A stretch of DNA of 64,000 bases from Trichostrongylus colubriformis. Its lineage: Eukaryota > Nematoda > Chromadorea > Rhabditida > Trichostrongylidae. Both the position numbers and the translations under genes were made by a program. Where the stretch lies: positions 38,860,001 to 38,924,000 of the forward strand of contig OZ022256.1 of the NCBI GenBank assembly GCA_963978905.1, in the 5' to 3' direction. Each line of letters opens with the position of its first letter. Positions within the stretch are counted from its first letter, which is position 1. Positions 1-10,025 of the stretch are shown here, one piece after another. The notes under the pieces were generated by a model. The model had not been told where the DNA came from. It was given only the letters and a program-made list of their open reading frames with translations, and searched no databases.

Positions 1-1059
1 CATTGGGCTAGAAACAAGGACTTGGTGTAATTTGTCCCGTAGTAAACGAGTATGAAACTCGTATTTGCGAAACCCCCTGAAGCGCGCGCTACACGCACTT
101 TCGCCAGGTGGCATTAATCTTTCCATTCGTGTGGTTCGGGTGCCAAACGTCTTCACATCAAGAAATCTTATACAGAAGGCCAAACCACCCCATGGACAGG
201 TCCTGAGCGCCTTTGGTGTTCTAGTATTCCACCAGAATCAATCGCACACCCTTTCTCGTATCTGTCTACAGGTGCGGCAAACACCCTTTCTCGTATCTGT
301 CTACAGGGTTGATCTCCTGACAAAGCTTCACCGTACTAGGAAGTGAGCTATCAATCAGCGTGAGTTTCACCGGAATATGTTACCAACCATTAGTTCCCAG
401 TAACATATTATGATATACCACCAGGATTCGATAGAATCCCTTTGCTCGAGCACGGTGACGAAGAGGACGAGGAAAAGCAGCTGCCGTGGGTCGCAGGTGT
501 GCTCCGCGCAATACCAGGCTGACGTTAGTGGTCTCAAAAGCAGCGAGGGATTGTGCGGAGTAGCGCAGCTATGCACTTCAAAATTCTCAAAACGGAACAG
601 TCAAGTAGCTTGATGTCCTTAAAATCTGGTGCAGTACGGCTTGCATAGTACCGAAATTACAAAAATCCGGCGATATTCGAGTGAAAACTAATCAACACAA
701 CTGAATCAGCAATGTCGTCAGGATACATGTACACCTTAGATAACATCGCAGCTGGAACCAACTCAGAAGACTTCTAGCAGGAAACAGCCGAGATTCACAA
801 GGCATAACTGCGGCAGCAGTGGTCTGACAGGGAAGGTCTTCCAACTCATGATGCGCTTTTTGAATGCTGTTTGTTGCATGTATGGGGTTACATACAGGAA
901 GCATATAACTGATGTCCATTTTTGCTGCGCGGCCTTACGAATGCCAAAAACGGGGTTGATGGTTCGATCCCCACTGAGGACAAATTTTAGCAAAATTTGG
1001 ATTTTCAGTTTTTGGGGTCGTAAACACTTATATATGAAAATTAAGTGCAGCAATCACAT
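1..1059. other. Unassigned non-coding sequence
   Basis: No coding region, RNA gene or recognisable repeat is supported here apart from the short direct duplication at 246-307. Open frames are below 105 codons, overlap one another on both strands, and lack splice-site context or recognisable domains. Confidence 0.5.
246..307 (+). repeat. Direct duplication of 27 bp
   Basis: A 27 bp stretch beginning ACACCCTTTCTCG and ending CTGTCTACAGG occurs at 246-272 and again, identically, at 281-307 (offset 35 bp). The copied segment ends in a pyrimidine-rich CTACAG that could act as a 3' splice site, but no exon is evident downstream. This is probably a local slippage or repair duplication. Confidence 0.75.
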
Positions 1060-1449
1060 TTAGAATCCCAGACTACCCTCTATTGTCAGTTTTCAGCAAG
1101 ATTGACAGTACAATTTTTTGGCCTTCCAGCGCTCATACCGCACGAACGAGGCGTTTTCGCGCGAAACGGATTTGATAGTCGTATTCAGGAGGTCGAACTA
1201 CCCCCCATGGGTAAGTTTCCAGCCCTCGAGGTTTTGACCCAAATTCGAAAATTTGAGCTGGGCATTGGTATACCATCGACTGCACATTCGATGAAGGAGA
1301 CGACGATATCACTTGTCAGGAAATTCTCACTATTTCTCTTGTTCGGTGCTTGGTAGGTAAAAATAAAGCGATAGGCATTCGTGCTGTGCATATTCCGTTG
1401 ATTTTCATCAATTTTGTTAGTTATTCTCTTCAACAAATGGAAGGGGCAC

Positions 1450-1710
1450 CATGTGCCCATGGCCAAACATATTTTCTCGAAGTTAGGGTCAAAATGTGGA
1501 TTTTGCTAGAAATGTGCTCCAAGGGTAGTTTGACCCCCTGAGCACCAATATGGCACTCATTTTGTGCGAAATCGCGAATTTCGAGAGCTACGGGCACTTC
1601 GTGTCCAAAAAGTTCAGATCACCAAACTTATGGAGAATACCGTAAATAGAGTCATTTTGGCGTGCTGTCAACGAAAATCATTAATTTGGCATAAACAGAC
1701 ATATTTAAAG
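1450..1710 (+). repeat. Dispersed repeat R1, copy 1
   Basis: This stretch is similar in order and orientation to 9750-10025. Shared landmarks are an 'agaaatgtg' block, 'GCTACGGGCAC', 'CACCAAA/CGCCAAA', and 'TGTCAACGAAAATC' versus 'GTTGACAACGAAAATTGC', followed by 'AAAGATGAAAA'. The copies are diverged, no terminal repeats were found, and the class is unknown. The flanks 1060-1450 and 1711-1981 show nothing else nameable. Confidence 0.45.
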
Positions 1711-1981
1711 ATGAAAAAGCGAAGGCAAAAAAAAAATGCAAAAACTTCACAATGCCGGACCACCAATACATCCACTTCGTCCGCTTGATAGTCCATCGCC
1801 TTATCCAGTGGGCCGTCCGGTCTCCACACTTTACCAACAACGGGGAACCGCGATGAATCTGCTACGCGCTTTTAGTACATGGTGGTGATAAGATTTTATT
1901 TTTTCCCGTATTTGACTTTGTTTTTGGTGGGAAATAGAAGAACATCTTTGGATCTGCACGTTATCAAAGCTACAAGGAGTA

Positions 1982-3637
1982 TCCTACTTTATATAATCGG
2001 CTAAGTGTGTCTGTTGGTGTGTGTGTGGGTGTGTTTGTGTGTGTGTGTGTGTCTGTTTGACCGGAAATTCATATCTCGCGTCGTAGCAAAGATGGGATCC
2101 TGGATTTTAGATATGATATAGGGTGTGGTAAGGGGATCTCAACGGTGGTGTACCGAAAGTGATAGCTGCTGATAAGGGCTGATAAGGAGCCTCTAAAAGC
2201 TGATGCGCCAAATCCGTCTCGCCTTTCGGGTTGATCCTAGAGCGCCGACACTCATAGATGTTTTGAGGGGTGGGACGGGCACATCAATGGTGGATGACCT
2301 AAGTTGATAACGGTTGATAAGGTTCGATAAGGAGCGTCAGAAGGCGAATGTCGTCAGATCCATTCCCTCGTGCGGGTTGATCCTAGAACGCCGATACTCA
2401 TAGATGTTTTGAGGGGTGGGACGGGCACATCAATGGTGGGTGATCCAGATTGATAACGGTTGATAAGGTTCGATAAGGAGCGTCAGAAGTCGAATGTTGT
2501 TTAATCCATTCTCCCATGTGGGTTGATCCCAGAGCGCCGACACTCATAGACGTATTGAGGGGTGGGACGGGCACATCAATGGTGGGTGATCCAAATTGAT
2601 AACGGTTGATAAGGTTCGATAAGGAGCGTCAGAAGTCGAATGTTGTTTAATCCATTCTCCCATGTGGGTTGATCCTAGAGCGCCGACACTCATAGACGTA
2701 TTGAGGGGTGGGACGAGCACATCAATGGTGGGTGATCCAAATTGATAACGGTTGATAAGGTTCGATAAGGAGCGTCAAGAAACTAATTCAGCCGAATCCA
2801 TTTCGCTCTCCTGACTAGCAGTGGAATGTTCACACTCACAGGTATTACAGGGTACGAAGACCTTAACGGTGACTTTTCAAAACTGATAACGGCTCACAGG
2901 GGCCGATAGAGCCGTTAGGAAATGGGGAAGGTATAAAGTCCGACACCGCTTACTATTACTATACGAGCGCTATAGTAAATGCGTCTCATGCTCAGTATTG
3001 GGTGAACATATTTTGTTTGTGTTCTGATGCCGATGTATCAACCGCTATATTGCCCAGCCTTCCAAGTAATGGTGCATGCCTTTTGATACTGCGATCTACA
3101 TGGATGATCAAGATATGATAATATTTGTGAAGATAGCAAAGCAAACAATTCATTCTCTCATGTAGTGCCAGCAAAAATGGGTATCGACCGCTAGACTATG
3201 TAAAATTTCAAATAGTGATGCATGTTCGCGAAAACGATAAGCATTGATAACTGGCATATGGATCTACTACCAATATGTAGGAGATGGATGCTCAGCAAAT
3301 GAACAAATTTCTGCCACCTGATGCAATTGAATTCAAAACTGTCGATTCCTAAACTGTCTAAACTCCTAATAACGACCACTTCAGCCGAAGCTTAACTGAT
3401 TGATGGATCTGCCTGTGTCATTCCTGAACATTGATTGTCACTTTCATTGTAACAAAAGGTATCGACCGCTAAACCATCTGGCCCCCTGAAAAATAACCTT
3501 TCTTAGCGGTATTATCTTCAATATCGGTTAACATCTATCACCTGTATGTTGAAAGTAGATGCTAAGCAAAAGTCAACATTTCCCCTCACATAACTATGTT
3601 GTGTTATTCGCGCAGTACTGTGCGATAGCCCAACTGG
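1982..3637 (+). mobile_element. Helitron-like element A, non-autonomous
   Basis: The element begins TCCTACTTTATATAATCGG after an A (1981) and ends in CTGG followed by T (3638), as expected for Helitrons (5' TC, 3' CTRR, insertion between A and T). A short hairpin, CGCGCAGTACTGTGCG, lies at 3609-3624, 13 bases before the end, also as expected of a Helitron terminator. A GT-rich stretch follows the 5' end. No Rep/helicase coding is visible, so it is presumably non-autonomous and mobilised in trans. It is homologous over most of its length to the elements at 5750-6999 and 7267-8435. It contains four 146 bp minisatellite units. The Helitron assignment is inferred from the ends; the homology to B and C is directly visible. 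Confidence 0.68.
2206..2777 (+). repeat. 146 bp minisatellite inside Helitron A
   Basis: The landmark TGGGACGGGCACATCAATGG, or a one-base variant, recurs at 2271, 2417, 2563 and 2709, exactly 146 bp apart. Each unit also carries GATAACGGTTGATAAGGTTC, 'gataaggagcgtcagaag' and 'CCGACACTCATAGA' or close variants. The middle units are nearly identical, which indicates recent amplification. The homologous part of element B has three more diverged units and element C has one. Confidence 0.9.
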
Positions 3638-4182
3638 TGCGTTACAATAAATGGGTTAAAACCGCCTTTTTGAAAAAAATTTTCTTCACTCCTTTTTTGG
3701 CATTTGTAGGGACGCACAGCAAAAATGGATGTCAGTTATATGTTTCATGTAGGTACCCCCATATAATGGAAAAACCGTTTTCCAAAAGCGCGTCATGACC
3801 TGAGAGACCTCCCTTGTGAGAGCAGCCTCCACGACTTTACCACCTCGCAACAGTGACCACCCAAAACATGGATCTCAACCTGTTCAATATTCCTTTTGTA
3901 GTATCATGGAGGGCGAAGCCTGGCCTAACTCCTCCACTTTTCTCTGCTCCCTGAAGTCTGTTTTTGCAAAGATTTACACAACGCCCACCTGCGTCCGACG
4001 GCATACGCTCCTCCTCGTAGTTTGCGCGAGTGTGTAAGCTACAAGCGATCTAATCAGTTCAAAAGCTACATAATGAAATGCTTTTAGCTCATCTATGCTT
4101 TGGACAAACTTCATGTAAATATCTCCATTCTAGATGGAATGCTAAGACTTCGCCAAGCGGTCAATACTTTTGCCGAACCCTG
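3638..4182 (-). mobile_element. Tc1/mariner-type remnant with one terminal repeat
   Basis: The right edge reads, on the minus strand, CAGGGTTCGGCAAAAGTATT just inside a TA (4183-4184), which is the style of a Tc1/mariner terminal inverted repeat. No matching left terminus was found, and Helitron A ends immediately upstream at 3637, so the left end may have been lost there. The interior contains minus-strand fragments that vaguely resemble the helix-turn-helix/linker part of Tc1-like transposases, but they are broken by stops and cannot be assigned firmly. Confidence 0.4.
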
Positions 4183-5035
4183 TATAAGTTTATCTTTGGC
4201 ATATAAAACAGATTATACGCACCTAATCATCTCACATACATCTGGGGTCTGACCTCATTGGAAGGTAGAGGCACGCCAAGGTTCCATACTCAAATTGATT
4301 AGAATCCTACCACGACACCAACTGTACTAGCCGCTCATCAGTTAATCTCCAACAAATAAGGGATTACAATTCACTTATTATCACTTTTCGAAGTATAATA
4401 TTAGCTACACTTGCCACATTTCATAATAAAAATGCCAGTTTATTTCATCAAGAATGGTATCACTAGCGCCACAGCAGCAGTTAACCTATCGTTAGAAAAT
4501 TATGCGGGCCACACAGGGCTTAGAAAATTATGCGGGCCACACAGGGCAAGTAGTATACCTTGTGGATGATAAAGAGCATTTCGAAGCGTGCGCACCCAAT
4601 AAGAAGTGACCAGTACTTGACTGTTGGGTTTACAAAGCGGACGGCGGATACTCCTATGCGACGCAGATCTTTTGGAGGAATTCTGTGCTCCGACAAAAAC
4701 GAAGACAGAACAAAAAGAAGTAGTAGCAAAGGCAGAAGACCTCGATGAGACTACACACGATGCAAATTTGCTAAAGATTCTAGTTCATTCATGAGGATCG
4801 TAGAAAGTATATTGACGGAGATTAAAAGCTGCAAAAAGTGCGGCGATGACTAAAAATATTGTGAAGGCGAAATAGCAGTAAATAACAACGCTATAGTGGA
4901 AGCGAAGAAAACGCTCACGATCAAGAACTGACGGCTCCATAAGCTCAGCGCGGAGAAGCGGAGCCTCAAACGCACCTACCGTAACCCGGCCGAAGTTTAA
5001 CGGAATTTGAGAGGAGCTTTCGGAGCGGAATCTGC
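4183..5035. other. Unassigned non-coding sequence
   Basis: Nothing recognisable except the 28 bp tandem duplication at 4492-4547. Small overlapping open frames on both strands look spurious. Confidence 0.45.
4492..4547 (+). repeat. 28 bp perfect tandem duplication
   Basis: The 28 bp unit beginning TTAGAAAATTATGCGGGCC and ending ACACAGGGC is present twice head to tail (4492-4519 and 4520-4547) with no visible difference, so the duplication is probably recent. Confidence 0.9.
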
Positions 5036-5475
5036 GGGAAACGGTATAGATACGTAGCGATTGGGAGAATCGCGGAACTGTGGAAATGCAGAATCGTGGA
5101 ATTTGCGAAATTGTGGAATCTGCGGAAAGGATCAGATACTTATTGATAGGGGGAATTGCTGAGTTTGCGGGATTGTGGAAATGCAGAATAGTGGAATTAG
5201 CGGAAAAGCATTAGATACGTATCGATTTCTATGCTACGAAAAGTCAGAAGGATTAGAGAAGGGAATTGAATGAAAAGTGCGGAATCGTGGAATTTGCGGA
5301 GTCGTGGAAATGCGGAATCGTGGAATTTGCGGAATTTGGAATCTGGGGAAAGGGATCAGATACGTATCTATTGGTAGAATTGCGGAATTGTGGAAATGCG
5401 GAATTGTGGAATTTGCGTAATCGTGGAATCTGCGGAAAGGGATAAGATACGTATCGATTGTTTCGTCAGCGATCG
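5036..5475 (+). repeat. Degenerate short-period satellite
   Basis: The region is built from diverged repeats of about 14-16 bases around GCGGAATTGTGGAAT. It is interrupted at 5047, 5128, 5212, 5345 and 5442 by a longer landmark close to AGATACGTATCGATT, giving a loose higher-order spacing of about 80-130 bp. The landmark has the palindromic core ATACGTAT. The related reverse-complement word GCAAATTCCAC is common at 9355-9540. Confidence 0.8.
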
Positions 5476-5749
5476 TGGATGATAACACAAAGCACTTTGT
5501 TACGCTGAAGGAACAGATGGATAACAGATGGATTCCCTTCTCGTTCACTCTTTTCTGCTCTCAAAACCTTCATTCGTTCTTGAATTGTGAATTCTGTCTG
5601 CTGTCACACTGTAATGTCTTTTGGTTGCGTGCAAGTGTTCCGACCAGCGTAGGGTACACGAAATGTTGCAGTAACTAGCTTCCCCTTCATCATAGATATC
5701 TGCTTTCAGTAAGAAATTGTATTTAATGAAGTGTGCCTTATTTTAAATA
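5476..5749. other. Unassigned sequence between satellite and Helitron B
   Basis: No gene, repeat or RNA is supported in this short gap. Confidence 0.4.
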
Positions 5750-5882
5750 TCCTACTATCTATCCTGTCCTACTCTATATAATTCGCTTGGTATGTCTGTA
5801 CATGTGTGTGTGTCCGTCTGTCTGTCACGAAATTCATATCTCCGTCGCAGCGAAGCTGGGACGCTGAATTTTGCAAATGATA

Positions 5883-6119
5883 AGGCCGCGGTCATACTTT
5901 GCGTTGTCTGCGGCAGGGCGTGGCCGCGTATCTTGCGTCTCCACACTGCCTCGTTGCCTGCGTCATCTCTGCACCTCCCCCGTGCCACTCTCTCTCACAG
6001 GCAGCGAGAGAGAGTGGCACGGGGGAGGTGCAGAGATGACGCAGGCAACGAGGCAGTGTAGAGACGCAAGATACGCGGCCACGCCCTGCCGCAGACAACG
6101 CAAAGTATGACCGCGGCCT
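5883..6119. mobile_element. Near-perfect palindromic MITE nested in Helitron B
   Basis: Two arms of about 114 bases are inverted copies starting AGGCCGCGGTCATACTTTGC and ending with the complement at 6119. They differ by a single base (CTCCACACTG versus CAGTGTAGAG) and flank a loop of about 9 bases. Element A has no such insert at the equivalent place ('tgatataggg'), which acts as an empty site. The flanks (TA at 5881-5882 and again at 6119-6120) are compatible with TA target duplication, although the outermost base is ambiguous. A single diverged arm of the same family lies at 21779-21880. No coding is present. Confidence 0.85.
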
Positions 6120-6239
6120 AGAGGGGGTGGCAAGGGGGCTTAGGCGGTGGTGGACCGAAAGTGATAGCAGCTGGTACGCGCTGATAAGGAACCTCAAAAG
6201 GCGAATGTCACCAGAGTCGTTCCGCCTTTCGGGCTGATC

Positions 6240-6640
6240 CACTGATAGGTAAGCGCTGACACTCATAGGTGTTTTGCGGGATACGGGAACATTGATGGTG
6301 AGTGACCCGCATTGTTAGCGGTTGATAAGATTTGATAAGGAGCTAGGCTAGAGTCGTCGAATTCGCCTTGTCTTTCGCGTCGATCCAAGAGTACTGACAT
6401 TCATGGGTGTTTAGCAGGGTGGGACGGGAACATCTATAGTGGGTGATCCATATAATAATGGTTGAATAGATTCGATCAGGAGCGTGAGAAGGGAAATGTC
6501 GTCAAGTCTATTTTGTTTTCGCAATGACCCTAGAGCGCTTACATTCATAGGTGTTTAGCTGGGTAGACCGAAAGATTAACGGTAGGTGATCCAAATTTGA
6601 TACCGGTTGATAAGATTCTATAAGGAGCGTCGAAAGACAA
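6240..6640 (+). repeat. Diverged ~140 bp minisatellite in Helitron B
   Basis: Three units marked by 'CATTCATAGGTGTTT' or a variant at about 6258, 6398 and 6541 (spacing about 140 and 143 bp) correspond to the 146 bp units of element A. They are more diverged from each other than those in A, so this array is older or has not been homogenised. Confidence 0.75.
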
Positions 6641-6999
6641 ATTTCACCAGGTCCGATTGCTTTTCCGACCGGCAGTGGAATGTTCACATTTACAGGTATT
6701 GGGGGTACGGGGATTTTCGGTGACTTACGGTAGCGGCTTACAAAGCTTGATAAGAGGAATTAGATAGGATAAAATCCGGTACACCGTTTACTACTACTAT
6801 GCGACTGCTGAAGTAATAGCGTCAGTGCAACTGGACTATACATTTCGTTTGCGTTGTGATATCAGATACCGATGTATCGATCGATGAGTTGCCTAATCAT
6901 GTTCCAAATAACGGTGCTGTCTTTTGATACTGCCCTCTACATGGATTATCGAGGTACGATCAAGATTCATGATAGCGAAGCAAGCGAATCATTTTCGAA

Positions 7000-7266
7000 C
7001 CAGTTGGCTGGCACACACTACTGCGCGCGATTCATGGCGATGTTGTGCAAAATGTGTTTGATCGGCCCGACCACACTTGTGTATGGAATTGAGCGGAAAT
7101 GTCCTTTCCTCTGCTTCGAGCTGAGCTATTGAATTGGAAAAAAGCAGAGAAGATGCCGTGATAAAAAGTATTCCGGTATTGATATGCATCAGTCGCTTTG
7201 CATCTAACCCATTTTGCACGTCATCGACATTAATCGCGCGCAGTAGTGTGCGTCATCCAACTCTGG
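7000..7266. mobile_element. Inverted pair of Helitron-like 3' ends
   Basis: The left edge starts CCAGTTGGCTGGCACACAC and the right edge finishes GTGTGCGTCATCCAACTCTGG (7246-7266). The outer ~55 bp are inverted copies that include ATTTTGCAC and CGCGCAGTAGTGTGCG. Read outward, both ends give hairpin, CTGG, then T, the 3' signature shared with elements A, C and the element at 50784-52393. The segment interrupts the homology between B and A, so it looks like a separate insertion or rearranged pair of termini. Alternatively it may be a TIR element whose ends resemble a Helitron terminator. Confidence 0.6.
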
Positions 7267-8435
7267 TGATCCGCTTAGTATGTCTGTGTGTGTTTGTGTG
7301 TTGTCCGTCTGTCTTTCACGAAATTCATATCTTGCGTGGTAGTAAAGCTGGGGGTGGTAAAAGGACCTTAGAGGTGGTGGACCGAAAGTGATAGCAACTG
7401 ATAAGGGCTCATAAGGAGCCTTGGAAGATTGTCGCCTAATCCGTTTCGCCTTTCGCGTCGATCCAGGAGCGCTGACACTCATGGGTGTTCGGCAGGGTGG
7501 ACCAGGGACATCAATGGTGGGTGATCTAAATTGGTAATGGTTGGTAAGATTCGGTAAGGAGCATGAGAAGGCAAATGTCGTCAAAACCATTTCGCTCTCC
7601 TGGCTAACAGTGGAATGATAACACTCACAGGTATTACAGGGTACGAGGACCTTGACGGTGACTATTCGTATCTAATAACGGCTTGTAGGGGCTGATAAGA
7701 GCTATAGGAAATGAGCAAAGGCATAAAATTCGGCGCTTACTACTACTATAGGACTGCTACTAAATGCGTCTGATGCTCAGTACCATTGGGTGACATGTTT
7801 TGTTTATGTTCTGATATCTGCCGCCGATATATCGACCGCTAAATTACCTAGCGTTCTAAAAAATGCCTGTCTTTCGATATTGCGATTTACATGGATGATC
7901 ATGACACGATCTAGATTTGTGACAGCGAAGCAGGCGGTCCATTCTTTCATACGGTGCCAGCAACAAGCAACAATAAAGGGTATCGACCGCTCGGCCATGT
8001 AAAATCCCAAATAGTGGTGCATGTTTACAAAAACGATAAGCATCGGTAACTGGCATATGGATCTACCATCAATATGTGGGAAATAGATGCCCAGCGAGTG
8101 GACAAATTGCAAACGATTGATGCAGTTGAATCCAAAATTGTCGCTTTCTAAACTATCTAAACTCGCACTGACCACTTCAGCCGAAGGTAACTGGTTATTG
8201 GATTTACCCATGTCATTCCTGAACATTGAACGTCGATATGATTGTAGAAAAGGTATCGATCGCCAAATCATGTGGCCTGTGAACGGTGACTTTCTCAGCG
8301 GTGACATCTTCGATACCGGTTAATATCTATCACCAATATGCAGAAGTAAATGCTCAGCAAAAAGTCAACATTGACCATTTCCTCATTGCATTATTCTACA
8401 GTGTTATTCGCGCAGTACTGTGCGATAGCCCCTGG
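7267..8435 (+). mobile_element. Helitron-like element C, lacks its extreme 5' end
   Basis: It starts directly after the CTGG of the preceding segment at 'TGATCCGCTTAGTATGTCTG'. This aligns with about the thirteenth base onward of element A, so the TCCTACT start is missing. It then follows A through the 'cacgaaattcatatcttgcg' block, one minisatellite unit (around 7480-7570), the 'CTGGCATATGGATCTACC' block and the 3' hairpin at 8409-8424. The end is CTGG (8432-8435) followed by T. Element A contains the same sequence in the same order. No transposase is encoded; open frames here are chance frames. Confidence 0.65.
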
Positions 8436-8620
8436 TTCAAAATAAGTTACGAACCTCCATCTTTATTACATATGTATTTTCCTTCACAAATATAGATCTT
8501 GAAACCAGTAGTGAATCAATCGCCAAAGTAAACGTAATCGTAAAGTAATCGCTTTTAATTTGCGTCTGTAAGAAAGCAGAAGTACTGCACGTGGGAACTG
8601 TTGACCTTTTAAAGACAGCA
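8436..8620. other. Unassigned sequence
   Basis: Short AT-rich gap with nothing recognisable. Confidence 0.4.
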
Positions 8621-8800
8621 TTAGGGAAAAGTCGGACGAAAAGTAAAAGAAATAGTGCATATGAAAGTAGAGATGCCTAGTAACAGGATAGTGGAGAAAA
8701 AACGGATGGGGATGGCCAAAAACCCGAGAAATAGGACCCCCTTCCCACCGTTGATTCTCGACCCGGACGACCTTCCCGTCAAGAGGCGGGTAGTCTGATC
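8620..8800 (+). repeat. Dispersed repeat R3, copy 1
   Basis: Marked by AAAAACCCGAGAAATAGGAC, 'cccttcccaccgttgattctcgac' and an upstream 'gaaagtagagatgc' block. The same order and orientation occur at 14560-14810 and 42950-43200. The class is unknown and no terminal repeats or coding could be defined. Confidence 0.55.
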
Positions 8801-9354
8801 TAGTTTTCCATTGGCATGTTGCCAAGTAAACACAGGGGAATGTTTGGAAATACGACAACATCTATTTTTTTGAGTGAGTTTCAAGCGAGAAACTGCGAAA
8901 GCGCGCCGCAAAACCTTCGATCCTGCCGCATCTCCTTGGCCGCTCCCACCCCAGTCAACCGGGAATTACGTCATTGAGAGGCGGGACCGTTGTGTCCAAG
9001 AGGAGGAACCGCTGCATGGTTGCGGCGTTTTGCAGGGTTTCTACAGCTTGGAGGGGCGCTTTTTCACCGGGATTTCGCCATAGATAGCCTTCTTAGGCCC
9101 AGGACTACCATGTGAGTGACTTCTTGTAGGGATTTCTCCATTACCGCATTACCCCTGATGCTGTCTTTAAAGCAAATATCTAATCAACAACTAATGATAG
9201 CATCTCAGTAAGGTTGCAAGAGGAAGGATGTATAGAGGAGTCTCAAGATTGACGACTAGAAAATCTGAAAATGGACTTGATAGCACGGCGCAGCATTGGG
9301 GACCGTTCAAGAATGATGAGTTGTGTGGAATGACACGCGCCGCACACGTGCATT
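8801..9354. other. Unassigned sequence
   Basis: A moderately GC-rich patch at 8900-9080 contains overlapping open frames of at most 96 codons with no recognisable domain or splice context. Nothing is called. Confidence 0.4.
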
Positions 9355-9540
9355 CCATTCTTCATTTCCGCAAATTCCACGATTTTGCATTTCCGCAAAT
9401 TCCACAATTCTTCCGATCGACACACATCTGTTCTTCTTCCCACAATGCCGCAAGTAGCACAGTGCTCAAAATCGATACCGATCTAATGATTTTGCGCACA
9501 TTCCGCAATTGCAATTTCGCAAATTCCAAAACTGTGAATG
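9355..9540 (-). repeat. Degenerate satellite related to 5036-5475
   Basis: The word GCAAATTCCACxATT and variants recur several times with 'atttccgc'. This is the reverse complement of the core of the short-period satellite at 5036-5475, and an 'atcgatacc' element also appears. It is strongly diverged and interrupted. Confidence 0.5.
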
Positions 9541-9749
9541 TTGCCTAATGCTCGATCAAGATCGCGCCTTCTTTGACGTGTTGGTTTTCTTAGCGTAAAG
9601 GTCCACTTGTTGTATCAAAGATTGGAATGAATGATACAGCCAAATGCCTCTATCACTGCCTTTAAGTGTAGCGCGTGTGAGTTGTACTTTTAATTATCTC
9701 TCACTACACTTCCTATCTGCCTATTTGTAATAAAGGGAGAATCATAACA

Positions 9750-10025
9750 TGGCTCATGGTCAACTACTTTCAAGTTCGGAGCAAATGTCGATTTTTACCA
9801 GAAATGTGTCTGATAAAGTCCAACTTCGTGAACGCGATGTGACACTCACACACGCACGATAAAGAGAATTTCGTGCGCTACGGGCACCCACGCATTCAAA
9901 AAAGTCAATCGCCAAATTTCCACGAAGCTCCTAATTGGGATGAGTGTGGTACGTTGACAACGAAAATTGCAGCCATCTAGCATCCAAAGACATGACAAAA
10001 CAGACGTCAAAAAAGATGAAAATAT
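9750..10025 (+). repeat. Dispersed repeat R1, copy 2
   Basis: Second copy of the family at 1450-1710, sharing 'ATTTCGTGCGCTACGGGCAC', 'CGCCAAATTTCC', 'GTTGACAACGAAAATTGC' and 'AAAGATGAAAATAT'. Class unknown. Confidence 0.45.

Larger units (their letters stand above)
5750..6999 (+). mobile_element. Helitron-like element B, interrupted and 3'-truncated
   Basis: This is homologous to element A from its 5' end (TCCTACTATCTATCC at 5750 after an A, or the better consensus match TCCTACTCTATATAATTCGC at 5767) through the GT-rich leader, the 'gtctgtcacgaaattcatatct' block, the minisatellite and the 'cgatgtatcgatcgatgag' block. Homology to A stops at 6999, where A continues for about another 475 bp. 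At that point a CCAGTTGG-terminated segment begins. A 237 bp palindrome (5883-6119) is inserted near the 5' end. No Rep/helicase coding is seen. Confidence 0.62.

Noticed and set aside
1999..2062. GT-rich tract as an independent microsatellite
   Set aside because: The same GT-rich leader is present at the same place in elements B and C, so it is part of the Helitron-like element.
2206..2777. Regular 146 bp repeats considered as a CRISPR array
   Set aside because: Whole units are tandem with no short-repeat/unique-spacer alternation, in a eukaryotic context; it is a minisatellite.
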